A stretch of DNA of 64,000 nucleotides from Crambe crambe (lineage: Eukaryota; Porifera; Demospongiae; Poecilosclerida; Crambeidae), in contig OZ004587.1 of NCBI GenBank assembly GCA_963924555.1, positions 3,472,001-3,536,000 of the forward strand. The letters run 5' to 3'. This document shows positions 25,701 through 41,354 of the stretch, piece by piece. The notes beneath the pieces are model-generated. The model was not told the origin of the DNA. It worked only from the letters and a program-made list of their open reading frames with translations, and made no database searches. Every line of letters begins with the position of its first letter. The first letter of the stretch is position 1. A program made the translations under genes and the position numbers.

Positions 25701-26530
25701 AGGTAGCAAGATACTGGAAAAGGAGGGGACAAAAAAAAAGCGTTATTTTGTTTTGGAGTGCTATCCTGAGAAGTGATGATTCATCAATTGGTGATATACT
25801 TTGCTAAATGATCATAATTTTTGATCGCTAACAAGGGAACATTTTTGAACCACTAAATGACGCCATATTTTCATTTATTGATGAAGATAGAATTTCCCTA
25901 ATGCGCTCCACTCCAGTGTCTACGTTCTTTTAGCAGCAGGGAACACAGTAATGCATTATGTATTTGGTGATATTACGAAGTAGACAACTTATCAAAGCCA
26001 CTCATGGCCTACCAACTAGTTGCATGGTCATGCCTTACATACTCTTTTATGTACCTCTCAAACACTTAATCAACTTTCAACTTCAATAAACATCTATTTT
26101 AACTCTTTAACAACCTTAGAGTTCGGTCATCTTAGGAACCAGTTTTTGAATGGCGCTTATACACGTGGTTCAGAGTCTCTTCTTGTGCTTCCCAACAATT
26201 TCACACTCTCTAGTGAATGCTACTACCACACTGCGCCATAAAATTTGTTTCTATCTTAGCAAAGGACTATTATTTCATGACAAATACAGAGATCGAACTT
26301 TACTACCAGCATAAGATCCAGGACCATTGGTTAAAATTGCGCAATACATAGAACTATTCTATGTAGAGAAAAATGCATTTTTTCAACAATGCTGAGAACT
26401 GGAATATAAATTTGTGCTCTAGTATAGTAGCAACTACTGAGATGGGAAGAATGAAGTTTTAGAGTGCCTATTAGAGCAAAAATGTAATTATTTTTGTTTA
26501 GTTCTTAATACTTGGTATTTTTATTTATAT
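25700..26530. other. Intergenic sequence upstream of the schlafen-like gene
   Basis: No convincing coding sequence. The missing first exon(s) of the schlafen-like gene should lie here or upstream, but no ATG with a good in-phase donor stands out. The frame at 26020-26241 has no domain and is probably random. Confidence 0.4.
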
Positions 26531-27254
26531 ACAGTAATTACAGGCTTGGCAATATTCTCAGAAAAACTGAATCACGTCATGTGGAATTTAAAACTGGAGG
26601 TGGGAATTATATACGTGATATTTTTCCAGAACACATAAGGAAGTATGGCTCAGCATTTTTGAATTCTGGCGGTGGACAACTTTGTGTTGGGGTTACTGAC
26701 AAAGGTATAAATTCTACTGGTACAAACAGTACAGTGGTGCTTTGTGGCCCACTCAGACTGCAGAAATAGTATGTAAGCTTGTTCTAAATATAAATTCTAA
26801 TTGAAGAAGCTATATTGGAGTATCCATCAACTTATTAGGTGAAATTTCTGGTGTACGAATTCCAGTATATGAGAAGGAAAACATTAGGAAGATAATTCAT
26901 GATGAATTCATGAAATTTACACCCCCTGTAAAAGGAAGTTTATATGAGTAAGTTGATCCCACCTAGTACATTTACTCCCATAGGAGGGCTGAACATTAAA
27001 TTGTAATACCGGCCTCCCCCAGGTGATGGCCTCTTCTATGTTGACTCCCATTGTGAAACAAAGCAAGACACTACATATACCAAGTCAATCATTAGGGAGG
27101 AATTGATATTCTATTCTCTTATTTCAGGGTGGACTTTGTTAAATGTAACAAGGTGGATTATTATGTACTGGAAGTTTCTGTACGACCTGGTGATCCATAT
27201 GAAATATATAGTGATGGAGAAAACAAGGTAGGAATTTGGCAATCTCTCCTGTGA

Positions 27255-27620
27255 TATGATACTTTAAGTAGGGATGAATAGGATAGTACTGAACATTTCC
27301 CTCTTCTACTGTCAGCAACTCCTGGCTTGAGAACAGAACACTTTTTCTAAAATCACGGTTTTCATCTCGTCCATCATCATCCCGGGCTTTTTATAAATGG
27401 TTCACTCATTTTCATACCACACTACTCAATCTTTAACTCGGCAGGTTCAAAATAGCACATCATTTTCCAACCTGCTAGCTTTTCCAACAACGTGGCAAAC
27501 ATCAGTACACTCTATAGAATTATGCTCTGCCTGGGGACCTTGTATCTGACTAGCATGCAGGAGCTATTTAAACTTTCCCTCTTGAGGATGGTCTCTTGAT
27601 ATTAAGAGCATTGTGCACCT
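27255..27620. repeat. Dispersed non-autonomous repeat, copy 2 (see 7690-8190)
   Basis: Begins with TTAAGTAGGGATG and follows the same order of conserved words as the copy in ACO1 intron 4. Here it lies in the schlafen-like gene between exons 27128-27227 and 27930-28013. Confidence 0.65.
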
Positions 27621-28231
27621 GTTGCATAATGGAGTCAGTGAACATGCATGCCTTATATTTTTTTGCAACCACACCAGTGTAAATTTAATACTTTTGGTAA
27701 GATGATCACTATTGCTGGCAGTGCACTGATATTGAAATTACAAAAAAAAACTGGTGTCCCCTAGCCTCATTGAACTCTGTTTTCTGAGCAATGGCTGGAT
27801 GGCATTACAATTAAGTGGCAAGTAGTATTGCAATGGAGTGCCTGTAAGAGCACCTTTTTTTTTCGTTCTTTCTGTCTCCCAGGGAGCATGCATGTTTAAA
27901 ACCATGTAAACTCACTGTATTTTGTTTAGATGTATTATAAACGTGAAGGCTCTATTGAAGGACCATTATGGCCTGGGAGAATTAAAGAAATTGTCATATC
28001 AAAGTATGAACAGGTATCTAAGAACATATGTAACATACCCACAGTATGACATGTATTGTATCCCCCCCTCCCCCCCAAAGAAATTAGAGGCTGAGAAAAA
28101 GAACAAAAGCTAGCTTCAAAAGTTTTCTCTGGTGAACAAATAACACTGTCAATTATCATGTTCTATTTCCGCAAGTTGATTTTTGTAGGTGCATAACAGT
28201 GATATTATTTGTAGCAGGTATTTATTGGCAG

Positions 28232-30861
<2,630 letters not shown>

Positions 30862-30975
30862 TTTTCCAGTCAATTCGTTCTTGGGGTAAAGGGTCGGCAC
30901 GCGAGACTATGAATTAAGTAGGCGCGCGCACAATGCCGGTACGGCCACACCTACCTTAAGACGAAGCAAGGATTC
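30862..30975. promoter_or_regulatory. Bidirectional promoter between PSMC1 and the ankyrin-ROCO gene
   Basis: Only 114 bp separate the two divergent start codons. The interval is GC/CpG-rich relative to its surroundings (GGCGCGCGCACAATGCCGGT) and has no TATA box. It contains GGTAAAGGGTCGGCACGC at about 30886-30903. This shares 16 bp (GGTAAAGGGTCGGC plus AC/CGC context) with a site in the PFDN1/UBA3 promoter. On the PSMC1 sense strand the motif lies about 25-45 nt before the ATG. Confidence 0.7.
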
Positions 30976-33900
30976 ATGGTGAGACCTATTCTAGCTACTA
31001 GACTATGTTCTAATGAACTTGAAGCAGAGCTAGACACTGACAGGAATTAGCAAGTGGTGTCATAAATCAGTTGGTTTGCGGTGATTACAGCCTCATCCTC
31101 ATGCCCAGGATAGGCCTGGGTACATGGCTATGTTGAGCCCTGAAAATAGTCACTAACTAGCGATTTAACGTCCCCTACAATGTTTAGGTGCAGATGATAT
31201 TACCTAAGAAATGTGATTGCTAGCAAATTGCAGATAATTTCCACAATATCAAAATCACATAATAGACTATTCATTTAAATTTATACTTCCAAGAAAATGT
31301 TATTATCTTGGGGAAAGTGTATAATATAGCGAGAAACAAATTCACTGTGATGCCAGCACTGAACATGTGCTATTGTTAAATTTTACATGCCCTAAAGTGT
31401 ACCTTAATGTAAGTTGTGGCAGTTTTTATTTTAGTTTCAATAATTATGCTGCAGGCATCTGTTTTTGACAAAGCTTTTCAGGCTGCTAAGAAAGGAGACC
31501 TCACAGGAATATCAGTCTTAAAGGAGTTGCAACAGTTTGATTATGATGAGAAAAATGAGGCAAGTTAATCTATATGAATATATGATATGAGTCCCAATTG
31601 ACTTTTTGATTATCATGCAATATGAAAGCAGACTTACTGATTTCTTTTGTAGGATGGCATGACTTTACTTATGGTAGCAGCAGCTAATGGCCATGAAGAG
31701 TTAGTGAGTCATTTAATAAATAATGGAGCTGAAGTGAACGCTGTCAATCAAGTGAGCACCTTACTATAATAATTATATAATATATATAATAATGTATCCA
31801 CTATATCTTGCAACCTGAAAATTCCTTGACAATTCATATAAAAATCTGGGCTTTTTACCAAACTTTTGTTTGTTGTATCCCATGAAATGTACATTTCATA
31901 ACATGAGTGTATGTGAAAAAGGAATGAAAAGGCAGTGGATTACCAATGAAAAAAAAAAATCTTGTCCTTTTCATGGCCACCATTGTATTTTCATGCTATT
32001 TTCATAAGAAAGAAAATTTTATGTGGTTTAGTGTTCTTTATTTTCATGGGAATTTCAAGGTCTGTTAATGTTGTTTCAATAGGCTAAATTGCACATAATA
32101 TGACTATAAATTTTGTACTTATCTTTCAGGAAAATGGCTTTACTCCATTATTCTATGCAGCCAGTAATGGATTTTTTGAAGTAGTTAAAATATTGACACG
32201 TGTTTCAAGTATTGATGTGAAAGCTGTCAACAAGTTTGGGAGAAATGTTCTAATGGATCCAGCACAAAAGGGATTTTCAATCATAGTGGAACACTTACTT
32301 GATTGTGGTGCACCTGTTAATGGAAAAGATAGGGTAGGCATGTACTCATATGTGGAATAATATGTGTCAGGGTAGAATATGTATGTCAGGGTAGGCATGT
32401 GCATGTACTCATATGTGGAATACGTATGATATATCAGGGTAGGCATGTGCATGTACTCATATGTGGAATATGTATGTATGTCAGGGTAGGCATGTGCATG
32501 TACTCATATGTGGAATAATAATTATGTATATCAGGGTAGGCATGTACTCATACGTATGTGGAATATGTATGTCAGGTAGGCATGTACTCATATGTATGTC
32601 ATATACTCGTATGTATGTACGTGTAGGAAGGCCATACAGCATTGATGATAGGCGCTTCTTGTGGTCATAAAGGTGTTGTCCAAGTTTTATTGAATAGTGG
32701 AGCTGATGTAACATGCAGAAATGAAGTGGTATGTTGGGGTGAACTTTGTGTACATGATATCGTGATTTGGCTTGACCCCCCCATTTTTAAGGGACGTACA
32801 GCATTAAAGGAAGGGCTAGAAAGTGAAAATGTGGACGTGGTAAAATTGCTGATTAAGGCTGAAAATGAAATTGAACAGCAGGTATTTTTTTTGTTGGCAA
32901 TGGTTGTACAACTTCACTTTTCTCCTACTAATTTTCAAGAATTTAGAACTGTTCACCTGCAAATGTCAAGAAGATGTTGCAGATCTAATGAAAATAAAAG
33001 GAACATCTTTAAATGTTACAAGAGCTGTAAGTTTGATTGTTATGTATATGCTGCAGTTTGATGATTCTTAATGTACAGGATGGAGCCACTCCATTAATAG
33101 TGCATGCTGAGTTTGGAAATAGAGATGTATGTAAAGAATTGATCAATTGTGGTGCACCAATTGATGTTCAGGACAAGGTATAGTTGTATGGTATGTAGTG
33201 AGTGGATGTGTATCTTATCCTATGTATATACATATGTATGCCCATACATAGCATGGTGAAACTGCTCTTATGAAAGCGAGTTTCAAAGGTCACTATGACA
33301 TTGTTGTCTTGCTTATTGAAGAGAATGCAATCATTGATTTAAAAAGTAAGCAGCGCAGAACAGCACTCTCATTTGCAGTTGAAAGTGGTCATTTGGAGGT
33401 TGTGAAAGTATTGCTACTAGCAGGAGCCAATGCTCTCATTACAGATAAAAAAGTAAGTTTCTCTCATTTGCTAGAGTTTAATTAATATTGTGTACTAAAT
33501 TTAGCAAATGTGACTACTTAGTGTATTTAAATGATTAGAAATTATAATACCTAACAGCAGTGTAGCACCAAATCATGGAAGCCGACAGGGGCACTTTTCC
33601 CCAATTATTATGTGGAATAGTTGTGGAGCATAATAGTGTTGCAACAGTTTACTGCGCAAAAGTGTCGGAACAGTGTGGCATAAAGGTGCGTGGAGTGATA
33701 TTCTCATCTCTATCTTCTCATGCACTGTGTTATTGAAAAATAATTTGAGCGGGGGGGGGGGGGGGGGGGGGTACATTCCAACCATTCTGTACCATATGTG
33801 CCACCAGACTTTATCCTTGCGAAGCATACGTAGAAATTTGACCTTTTTTTCCTATCTCCTTCCTTCAAGAAAAGAATGGGCTTAGCTTGTGAGGTCACTA

Positions 33901-36900
33901 TAGCTTTACAACTCTACCCGGCATAGCGTGACTAAAAATAGTGGAATAATTTTTTGTCCTTTCAGGCACACCTTTCTGTGCACCTATAGCCCACATACTC
34001 ATGATCACAAAAAACATTCCAGGTGTAGACTATTAACTCATAGTTGTCAATTTTTATTGAACATGCAAGACCATGCCCAATTTAAATAGAAGCACTCATG
34101 TCTTGGAGAGTGGCTAGGCTGTATGTACTAGCCAGACAGTTACATATGTAGGAAGCTGATAAAAGCACTTACAAAAATCAATATTACAATTACAATAGCC
34201 ATAAATTATAGCTAATGTTGACAGTAGCAGGACAAATTTGGGGCCCTCCTATCAGAATCGGGACAGTAGGTAACTATGTTAACTCAAGTAAGACGTTCCA
34301 AATTTGATCACAAAGATCTTGTCCTGGTCAAGGTGACAGCACCTATGATAGGGGAAGAGCCAATGATGTAAAGCTAAATGAGGCTGTAAATAATAAGCAC
34401 ACCTCTGCTTTTTTCATTTACTGCCACCAGATCCTCCACTGCATGCCAGGCCCCTACAACATAGATGAAACAACAACAAAAAGCTCCACATACTTTATTT
34501 CTTCTCTGGTTTGTGCCATCAGTATCTTCCTCCTCCTTCAATATATATATATAATTAGTGTACTTCAATATCACATTCTTCATACTTTGATTAGTCCACG
34601 TGTGTGGTCTTCTGGTGGATCATGTAGTTTCCTTGATGATCCAAGTCACTGAAATTGGCCATCTCAGACTTATAGACTTCAGCAATGCAGCTTATGTAGC
34701 GATGCAAGTTTCTGATAGAGCACACTCATTGAACCTGTACTGGGCATGCTCATAATGATTATCCCACATTTGCGCATGTTTGCACACTACTGTTCCGCAA
34801 ATTTTTCTGCCACAAACTGTTGTTTCACACAAGCTCCACAACTATTCCGCAAATTCAAAAACCATTAGGGAAAAGGTGCCCCTGTTGGCTTCCATAGCAA
34901 ATTCCCACCAAATTTACTCCACCAAAATTAATTGTAGCATTATGGTATTGTTTGTTTTTTTTTAATTGATTTTTAAGGCGACTGTATACCAAGGAGAAAA
35001 ATGTTTAACTTATCTGCAGTCACACCCATGCTTGGAAGCACCAGGAAAACAAGAAACTAGACTCTAATTCAAAACTCTGCCCCTTGTGCTAACTAAAGCC
35101 CAGTAGATAGCAACAAGGTACCGAAGCGTAGATAGTTTAGTTATATTTCCAAGCGTATAAGCTGGAAAGCCTACCTTAGTTCTGGTAATTTTCCACATGA
35201 CTCTGCTGTTGAATTCTCTGTGCACGAAGCTTTCAGAGCATACCTTTCTACTTTGTCAGGAATTTTGATAATCAATGACTAATTTCAGTAAAGGGTTATC
35301 ACGTACATAATCACGTGTGAGCGCAAATTCTCATCATAGGCATGTACCATGTCTCTATATACGTAGTTCCACTGACAAAAACTAAGTTTTGGACCAAGTA
35401 AATGTGAAGGTGTAGAGAAACAGATACATAATTTATTTATTTTTTCAATTTGGTATATAATTGTGTGATTTTTAGACTGGGAAAAGTCCTTTGGATATTG
35501 CAAAAGAAATGAACCATTCTGATATGATTAACCTATTTTCACCTTCTACTGAAAATACTACTTTATGGGTATGTTAGCTCCTTTCTGTACATAAAATGAT
35601 GCTTTATATTTTAATTCATATTTAGCCTTCATTTTTGAAAACATTTGATACTTACTTGAGGGATAAATATAGTTCAAAACGTAAAACTGATGGGTGGGGG
35701 AAATCTCAAGGTGGAAGTGGACAGAAAGTGACGAGTACCTCGACATGGAGGGATGATTCAAGCACAATAAAGAAGGAATTGGACAGATGTTATGAAAAAA
35801 TTGCAAGTTTGGAGACAAGAATACAAGATCTGACTGGACAAATGTACATGGTTAGTGCAAAATCGTCAGTGTGTGAGCTTGTGCGTACAGAGAGCAAGGT
35901 CAGGTCGTGATTCTTTGAAATTATTGTAGCTCTAGTTCTGCACTCCAAAATACCCAGTGAAGTTTTTTAGAGCTAACCCTGCTTATGTGGATACTGTTGC
36001 CTTTTTTGAAATTAAGGAGATAATTATTTACCATATACGAGTTAAATTTGGCAGTGTATTAAATTTGCAGTCCATCTTGGAACCGGCAATAATAATATCC
36101 TCCAATATCTATAGCTAGCTCTATAGGGCTAGGGGCCGGGGGTGGAGGTCAAGTGTATCTTGTGAAACAATGAGCAGCGTGCGCATGACTCATAATAGCT
36201 TAGTTTCCAGCTGTTTGGCGATCGTGACGGCTCTTCAAAACTTCTTGAAGAAGGAGATAGCTGACATCAATCTTGGAATGTTGCCAACTATGCCATCTGA
36301 TATTACCGCAACAGCATATGGGTCCTCTGAGTTTCCTTCTTCCCTTTGACAGCTGAATAACTCCCCCATGTTTGGATTTCAGATAGCTTTGCATATGTAA
36401 TAGCCTCAAACACAACTAGTCAAACTCCATGGCTTGCTCCTCCTGGCTTGCTTGGTGCTCGACTGATGGCATGTGCACACGCATGAGGTATAAGAATGCA
36501 CACGTGACGACACCGCCACCAATAATAATGTCCTCCAAAAGCCTTCCATGGTACAAACACCAAATAAAACTCCCGCCAAAATTAACTCGTATACAGTGTA
36601 TTAAAACTACTCTTTGTGAGTATAAGTAGATGTGATGATCAAAGTACATTATGAATACCCTTTATATTGTTTTCTTATTTATTGCTCTTATTAACATTAA
36701 AACTTATAGGAAGTGAAGGATGAAGATCTCTCACATTTGACTCGTGAACGGCTTCAGCAAGATTATTTGAAATTGAAGGAATTAAAGCTTAAAGCGGAAA
36801 AATATGCAATTGAAGCTCGACAGACTGCTCAGAGGGTATGTAATACTGTTACTGTGTGCAGAATATGTATTTTTTGTGGGTAAAATATATATTTCAAAAG

Positions 36901-39900
36901 TTACCATGCTGCTTACTAAAGCTTCAACCTTCAATAGCCTGGCTGGTAGCCATAATTATTGTAGTCTAGGAGTGCTGTACACAAGTGCGTATGATCGGTG
37001 ATCATATTCCAGATGCTGCGTATGAAACACTAATAGCAGCTTTTTTAAAGTAGCTGGTACTATAGTGCTAAACTGATCCTTCATTGACTGATGATTGTAT
37101 TTTCGGAAAGTTTCAGCTAAGCCATTTTTGAGGTGGAATCATGTTGAGTGCCATGTTCAAGCTCATGTTTTAGTGTGTGAAATGACAGGGTAGAATGCAT
37201 GCCCAACCTCCTCTAGTTCAAGGAGTAGTGAAGTGAAACAAGATGTTGAATGATTGTGGACATAGCCTATTTCTTGCATTTAATTAATTGGGATGACCAA
37301 AAGTATAAATTTTTTTAGTTATCAGCAGAAAATTTTAAACTTCGTGAGCAACTGTCCCAAGTCAAGCATGCCCATGAACTGGAATGGAAGCATGTATTAT
37401 CAGACATTGAGAAAAAAATAAGTAAGGGAGAGGACCAAAGTCTCCATCAAAAAGATCAAGTCATATCAGAGAAGCAGAGCCTCCTAGTAAAGCAGATGGC
37501 AGTTCATAGCCGAGTCTTCAGAGAGGATTGTAAGCTTACTGATGTATACATATATATGTACATACATAGCAGAATTAGCTATATTTATTTATGTTTGGTT
37601 GGTGTGTATAGCAAAGCAACTTTCAAATGTTATAATTTGCATCACATATTGAATTCAGTAAGATGAGGTTGGAATTCACTAAATTTAGCATGCTGTAATA
37701 TTAATAGATTTATATCAGACACAATGTACGAAATACTTGACAGCTTCTATTCTTCATTGTTTTTGTGTATCCCTCTGTAGATGACAAATTGGTTCTTGAT
37801 TATTCAACTTTATACAAGACAATATTTGAAGAAAATCAAAAATCAAGCTTTAAGTATTGCATAGTAGCAATCGCTGGTTTACCAGAGGCTGGAAAAACTA
37901 CCTTCTGTAAATCGATATGTAAGAATGAGAGCATATTTCCTTCGTGTTCACACAATGATCTGAGTATATATGAATATGGATATACATCCTCGAGAAGTAA
38001 TGATTGGTCTGAATTGACAGGTAATTGAACAATTCCTCATTTAATTTGTATTAGTACTCTGTGTATTCCGTAGAGTCAATTAAGAGTCTCTTGCAGCTTA
38101 CTATTTTAATGGGATTCCCTACCCTGGGGCAAAAGATTAGTATAGCATTCTATTCAGTGAGAGGTTACTTTTTAATTAACATATTTGTAATAATCATAGG
38201 TGATAATATTCATCTCAAAATGCTTGCTGGTGCTATTATTCACAAATGCAAAGGAGAAAAATTAATCCCTAAAATAGAAGATCTTCTCTCATGTGGTTTC
38301 AGGAATAAAATATTGCGAAGTGTCTTCTCAGATGTCACTAGATTTCTTCATACTAACCTTTCTTTTCTGCTAAACAGTGATTTAGAGGGTTCTACTGTGA
38401 TAAACTTGTGGGATATGAACTTTTCTAAAAGAATGTTTGACTGTTTCTCCTTATTTTCAATGGCATTTTCACGTCTCTTTATTGTTGATGTGTTGAGTTT
38501 TGATCGTGATATTGAGAGACTTTCTAGACCCATGGAGTCATTAAAAAATGATGATGTAATGACTGCTCGTTCCCGTTTGCATTACCTTTTGCGATTTGCA
38601 AGTTTTTCAATCAGTGATGATAATCCACTTACTCTATCAAGATGTAGAGATTATAAAAATCTTGAATCACCAAGATGTGTCATTGTGGCGAATAAATCTG
38701 AAGATTCCCCCAAAAGAGATATCGTGGAAAGACTTAATGCATCTGTAGTAGTCAAGTCTAGTGATATGGGCTTATCTCATTTGCTCTTTTCTCGTGTACT
38801 TGCTTTAAACCTTAAGGGGTCCGAAGCTCACAGATTACAAAAAATCATAGGAAATATGATTGACCAGTCCTTAAATCCCATTGAAATGCCTCTGAATTGG
38901 ATATTTCTTCGCTGTGCATTGTATCGTTATGATGACAATTTTTATATTGGCATGGATGAATTAAAAGTCATTGCCTCAGAGTGTCGTATAGAATCTACAG
39001 CTGAGTTGATAGATTTCTTAAAATTATTTACAAGCACTGGGAGTTTATTATATTTTCCAGAAGTTCTTGGAAGTAACATCTTATTAAATTTTTGTGAGTT
39101 TTTAAAGCATTTGAATCTCATATATTCCCAACCTGATTTCACCAAAGGTTTTCATTTACATTGGAAGCAGTGCTTATCACATGGATTCTTATGTGAAGAG
39201 TTATCCAAAGAAATGTGGCAAAAGAATTCAGAATTTTTCAATCATCTCCTCTGTGAGGTGGGAATGGGATGCAGGCTTGATGATTCACAAGGCACCAACT
39301 ATTGTGATCAAGGATGTGGTAAAGCTGTTGTGTTTCTTCCTTCATTGTTACCTAACATTAAAAGTATACCTGTGGATCAGGAAAAGTCACTGTTTATTAC
39401 ATTTAACCGCGAGTATGTTCCCTTTGATATGCGTGCTGTTTTGATAAAGCAATTGGTTATTAATGTGAACAACGGGGATAAATCAGCTAATCCATGTTCT
39501 TCTCAAGATGTAAAGCTCAACATAGAAAAAAAAAGAAGTTACCATTCAATTGGAATCACATTGTGTGTTGATGAAAATTTAGAATATCATATCGAGTTAA
39601 AATATCACAGTGATGTTCTTGAAGTTATTTTAGACACTGATGATTTGAGACTATATATAATGATGAAGAATTTACTAGTGAGAGTATTTCATGCTGTTAT
39701 CCAATATTTCCCTGGAGTCAAATATGAGTTTGCTTTCATGTGTCCTCATAGTATTGACTATTCCAAGAGACGGAAGAGACATTTCTTTAGTTTCCACCCA
39801 TGTGATCCAGATACTAAAATATACTGCAGCAAGTGTACATCAACATGTGTGCTTTCATCAAACCAAGAAAAGTGGGTGACTGCAAGTTGTGATGTAAGTT

Positions 39901-41250
39901 ATTCTAGATAGAGAAGGGGTTCTGTGGACTTAATTTTCCATGGTTGACAACATAAATTTTACAGATTTCTCCCCATGCAATAGCCTCATTCCAAGGTCTT
40001 TTTTTTTTTTTCGGGGGGCCTGGGAATGAGGCTAGCTTGACAAGTCAATCTGTGGACTCTGTCTTGTAGTGACAGCTGTATTTATTTTGTTTAGGTTATT
40101 TCTAGTCAACTTACTGGACTTTCTAATTGTGGTAAGTAACTATAATATATACATTCACTATACTGTAGTGCTTAATGTATTTGTCAGTGAATTATCAGAG
40201 TGCATGCTCCATAGACTTAATACATAAATTTCTCAGCAACAAGAGAATATTATTAGCTCCATCTTAAGGTTGAGTTAAAGGATGAAGTCAAATCTCAGGG
40301 CACTGTCACTAAATGGATGTGTCCACATTCGACTTCATCTCCTTCCGTAATCTCAATTACATACTTCTTATTATCATGGTTGTCCTTACTATACAGATCA
40401 GCTCTCCTTGAATGATATCACGGAAATAGCAAATGATTTATCCTATCAAACCTTTAGTGCTAAAGGTAGTGAACATTTATCAAACTCTCTAACACTGGAA
40501 CCGAAAGAATTGTATAAGCTCTGTTGGTGTTTACTGATCAGTGAGGATACTACACAATGTTCTGTGGAACAGATACGAAAGCATCTTCATATGGATAATC
40601 TACAAGATTTGAATAAAATCCACAAGAGGGAAGTACCTGCCCTGAACATTTTGTTGGAATCATTGCACAAGTGGAAAAGTGAATCACTTGCCAACACAAA
40701 GCAAAGACTGGCATTCATACTGTGGAAATGTAACAGCTACTTTTCAAAAGGAATTCATATGGATGCTAGATGTAAGTTAACGACTGTAGTAGCCGGGACA
40801 TTTATCACTCTTTTTCCCCATGGCACTTACAGTACTAGACCGAAAGTTGGAGCAAGACTCTCACGATGTGCTTACCAGTAATGAAATTATTTTGATACGT
40901 GAAAATTTAAATTCAAATGAAAGAAATAAGCTAAAGAAGCAGTTTGGAGATGTTAGTACATTGATCGATATAATATGAAACTTTTTATCCAGGTATTCTT
41001 TTCATTTTGGTACAGGAATCCTTGACTAGGAAAAGTTCACTTTATAGGGACCAAGTGTCTGCCTATTTTGAGAAGAGAGGATTTTACACACTCATGGATA
41101 TGCTACTGACCAGGTATGTATTATATTGTAATGGGTATGCATGTAACTGGTTATAAACACTTATACCATAATCCAGTAAGTAATTTGCCTGGATAGAGCT
41201 TTAGATGTCTTGCTTTCATTTGCAGATGTGATGTTTATGGGTACAAGTGA
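30976..41250 (+). CDS. Ankyrin-repeat / coiled-coil / Roc-COR GTPase / death-like protein (20 exons, 1410 aa)
   Basis: Exons: 30976-30978, 31455-31559, 31653-31751, 32130-32333, 32627-32728, 32792-32881, 32940-33026, 33079-33177, 33252-33452, 35476-35568, 35626-35850, 36710-36835, 37319-37529, 37781-38020, 38200-39893, 40095-40131, 40397-40771, 40833-40951, 41016-41113, 41226-41250 (4233 nt). Ankyrin repeats occupy about residues 2-350, several exactly one 33-residue exon each. A coiled coil follows (about 410-548). The P-loop is GLPEAGKT (581-588). A G3-like NLWDM (about 697-701) lacks the usual Gly, and a G4-like NKSE is near 793. COR-like sequence (PLNWIFLRCALYRYDD onward) starts near 858. 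A death-domain-like segment spans about 1262-1325, then an unrecognised tail. Order resembles DAPK1 without its kinase, or ROCO signalling proteins. Substrate and partners unknown. Intron 2 has a GC donor. The 3' end is ambiguous (see findings). Confidence 0.85.
32334..32626 (+). repeat. Minisatellite filling an intron of the ankyrin-ROCO gene
   Basis: Six to seven diverged copies, 20-50 bp each, built on GTAGGCATGTGCATGTACTC, ATATGTGGAATA and TATGTATGTCAGG. Each copy starts with AGG|GTAGGC or CAG|GTAGGC, identical to the real donor of exon 32130-32333, so the repeat tract multiplies a splice-donor-like site. It spans nearly the whole 293-bp intron. Confidence 0.9.
33453..35475. other. 2-kb intron of the ankyrin-ROCO gene
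   Basis: No coding sequence recognised. Contains a 21-nt G run (33751-33771). Short sequences CCAAATTTACTCCACCAAAATTAATTG and the like appear near 34910. Likely repeat-derived because introns elsewhere in this gene are mostly 50-300 bp. Confidence 0.6.
35851..36709. other. Intron of the ankyrin-ROCO gene between coiled-coil exons
   Basis: Flanked by GTTAGT and TTATAG splice sites. Contains ACACCGCCACCAATAATAATGTCC near 36510 and a related GGCAATAATAATATCC near 36085, but no recognised gene. Antisense frames at 36200-36649 have no domain. Confidence 0.55.
39981..40034. repeat. 54-bp mini foldback element (AGCCTCRTNCC family)
   Basis: TAGCCTCATTCCAAGG at the left and CCTGGGAATGAGGCTA at the right are inverted, separated by a T run and a short G run. 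The ends match those of the 560-bp element at 9532-10093. Lies in the intron after the long COR exon. Confidence 0.75.
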
Positions 41251-41354
41251 AAGTCTACTACAAATCAGTGTATTATATTGTAGTGATACTTTTTTCAAGT
41301 GATAATGATAAAACTTTGTACACAAAACAATAAAATCAACTAATCATATAGTAC

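Noticed and set aside
32461..32714. Overlapping frames on both strands with repeated WNMYVCQGRH-type peptides
   Set aside because: They are translations of the minisatellite within an intron of the ankyrin-ROCO gene.
38061..38199. Extension of the long ROCO open frame upstream of 38200
   Set aside because: Lies between a good donor at 38020 and a good acceptor at 38199 (AATCATAG); the phase fits splicing and the extension has no conserved character, so it is intron.
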